Assembly: GCA_029238175.1 (NCBI GenBank)
Contig: JAQWGO010000129.1
Span: 1-64,000, forward strand
Length of the DNA: 64,000 nt
Reading direction: 5' to 3'
Source: Henriciella sp.
Lineage (GTDB): Bacteria > Pseudomonadota > Alphaproteobacteria > Caulobacterales > Hyphomonadaceae
Positions 62,868-64,000 of the stretch are shown here, piece by piece (within the stretch, counting starts at the first letter, position 1; every line of letters begins with the position of its first letter). Under the pieces are notes generated by a model. It saw only the letters and a program-made list of their open reading frames with translations, was not told the DNA's origin and made no database searches. A program made the position numbers and the translations under genes.

Positions 62868-64000
62868 TTAAGCGGCGCCAACGTAATCCGCCTTGATCAT
62901 ATCGCTGGCTTTCTCAGCAATTGCGATAGTTGGTGCATTTGTATTCCCGCTAACGAGGCGAGGCATAACTGACGCATCGACGACGCGTAGACCAGTAACG
63001 CCGCGTACGCGAAGCTGGTTATCGACAACGCCCATGGGATCACCCTCAGCGCCCATCTTACATGTACCCACTGGATGATAGATTGTGCCTCCTGTTTCGC
63101 GCGCATAGGCCAGTAGGTCCTCATCAGTTTGGACGTCTAATCCGGGCTGCATCTCATGATCAATATACTTCGCCAGGGCCGTTTGCTTTGCGAGCTCTCT
63201 AGCCCAGCGGAGGCCAGCAATAGCCGCCTGTTGGTCGAGCGGGTCTGCAAGATAGTTTGGCACAATCGCAGGGTGCGCGTCATGCTTTGCTGACCTGATG
63301 TGGACACTGCCGCGGCTTTCAGGGCGAAGCTGACATGGGGCAATCGTAATACCGGGTTGCTTCTCTAATTCCATGTCACCGCTTTCGGTCATCTTCTGCA
63401 TATCCATCGTGGCGGGCAGGATATGATATTGCACATCTGGTGTTGCGAGTTCAGGGCGAGTTTTGATGAAGGCCGCAATATGCGCAGCAGAAAGCGTCAG
63501 TAGGCCTTTGCGTTGAAATAGATATTTGAAAACTTCACCGATGAGCGAAAGGCCTCTTGATTGCTGATTTACCGACGGCGCATTGGCTTTCATGCGATAG
63601 CGGTTTCCAATCACGAAGTGATCTTGTAAATTCTCACCAACGCCGGGCAGGGCGGAAACGGTTTCAATGCCATGCTCTTTTAAGCGTTCAGGGTTGCCGA
63701 TGCCTGAGAGTTCTAAAAGCTGTGGGCTATTAATTGCGCCGCCCGATAAAAGAACTTCGCGCTTTGCGGTTGCTGTGTGTGTTTTCCCTTTTTGGGTATA
63801 CTCCACACCAGTTGCTCGTGTTCCGTCAAATGTCACGCGCGCGGCGAGGGCGTGGGTTTCAATAGTCAGGTTGGAACGATTTTTTGCGGGATTCAGATAG
63901 GCGACGGCTGCGCTGCACCGGCGGCCATTCTTCACGGTGAGTTGGTAGTAAGCGATGCCTTCTTGATCTTCACCGTTGAGGTCGGCTCTGTGCTCTAGGC
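62868..64000 (-). CDS. GMC-family oxidoreductase, N-terminus beyond the window
   Basis: The last ~376 residues of a choline/alcohol dehydrogenase-type flavoprotein. The frame stays open to the window edge and keeps family sequence (NGEDQEGIAYYQLTVKNGRR), so the gene begins outside; a GTG at 63935 is internal. The GMC signature LLSGGAINSPQLLELSGIG, the catalytic His in HPVGTCKMG and the second conserved residue in GNTNAPTIAIAEKA are present. Members oxidise alcohols, choline or similar. The FAD-binding N-terminal part is not visible. Confidence 0.94.
   Translation of the reverse strand, partial: LEHRADLNGEDQEGIAYYQLTVKNGRRCSAAVAYLNPAKNRSNLTIETHALAARVTFDGTRATGVEYTQKGKTHTATAKREVLLSGGAINSPQLLELSGIGNPERLKEHGIETVSALPGVGENLQDHFVIGNRYRMKANAPSVNQQSRGLSLIGEVFKYLFQRKGLLTLSAAHIAAFIKTRPELATPDVQYHILPATMDMQKMTESGDMELEKQPGITIAPCQLRPESRGSVHIRSAKHDAHPAIVPNYLADPLDQQAAIAGLRWARELAKQTALAKYIDHEMQPGLDVQTDEDLLAYARETGGTIYHPVGTCKMGAEGDPMGVVDNQLRVRGVTGLRVVDASVMPRLVSGNTNAPTIAIAEKASDMIKADYVGAA

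Overview
The window looks like a chromosomal segment from an alphaproteobacterium of the Caulobacterales/Hyphomonadales (Maricaulales) type. Supporting signs are a CcrM-type GANTC methyltransferase with GANTC and CtrA-like sites in its promoter, a separate F0 ATP synthase cluster with b and b' subunits, a LexA-type GTTC-N7-GTTC box, split glycine dehydrogenase genes, a Mg-type (Asp) HemB and many acyl-CoA dehydrogenases. I see no phage, IS element, CRISPR array, tRNA or rRNA. Coding density is high, and several convergent gene pairs share their last four bases.

Layout, left to right. 0.1-3.3 kb: a small secreted protein, an acyl-CoA dehydrogenase, and a TadG-like von Willebrand protein behind a near-perfect sigma-54 promoter with a CtrA-like site. 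3.3-8.1 kb: tandem glycine riboswitch followed by gcvT-gcvH-gcvPA-gcvPB, the glycine cleavage operon. 8.1-9.8 kb: an acyltransferase-3 membrane enzyme and a small membrane protein. 9.8-18.1 kb: a nine-gene minus-strand run dciA-like, two DsbA-like lipoproteins, smc, atpI-atpB-atpE-atpF'-atpF. 18.1-23.5 kb: mutY, two unknown genes, a radical SAM (PA0069/SplB-like) gene behind a LexA box, and a GPH-type MFS transporter. 23.5-30 kb: ccrM, a CoxE/MoxR pair, a TauD-type dioxygenase and a class I PHA synthase.

30-36 kb: a lipoprotein, then alaC-hom-glpX-recJ; recJ carries an in-frame amber codon. 36-39 kb: an MlaC-like protein, TauE/SafE permease, aspartyl protease, DUF1289 protein and a CobT-like enzyme lacking the usual catalytic glutamates. 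39-49 kb: a fatty/branched acyl-CoA catabolism region (three acyl-CoA dehydrogenases, crotonase, ABM protein, RidA-like protein, MAPEG protein, two tandem GPH transporters). Two transcription units here share a 22-bp operator-like sequence resembling MerR-family LiuR sites. 49-57 kb: Deg protease, rarA with a YcaQ-like glycosylase, hemB, a 2OG oxygenase, a GNAT protein and another acyl-CoA dehydrogenase. 57-64 kb: a beta-lactamase-fold lipoprotein, a ~450-bp non-coding stretch with many complementary helices (candidate structured RNA), an SDR, a globin, a DUF6249/ECF sigma module, a sterol-desaturase-family protein and a GMC oxidoreductase cut by the window edge.

The observations I consider most worth following are the recJ nonsense codon, the shared operator in front of the acyl-CoA dehydrogenase units, the candidate structured RNA at 58.8-59.0 kb, the CobT-like protein without its catalytic residues, and the sigma-54/CtrA promoter of the TadG-like gene. 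I did not find a clearly new multi-gene system. All searches implied here were done by eye.
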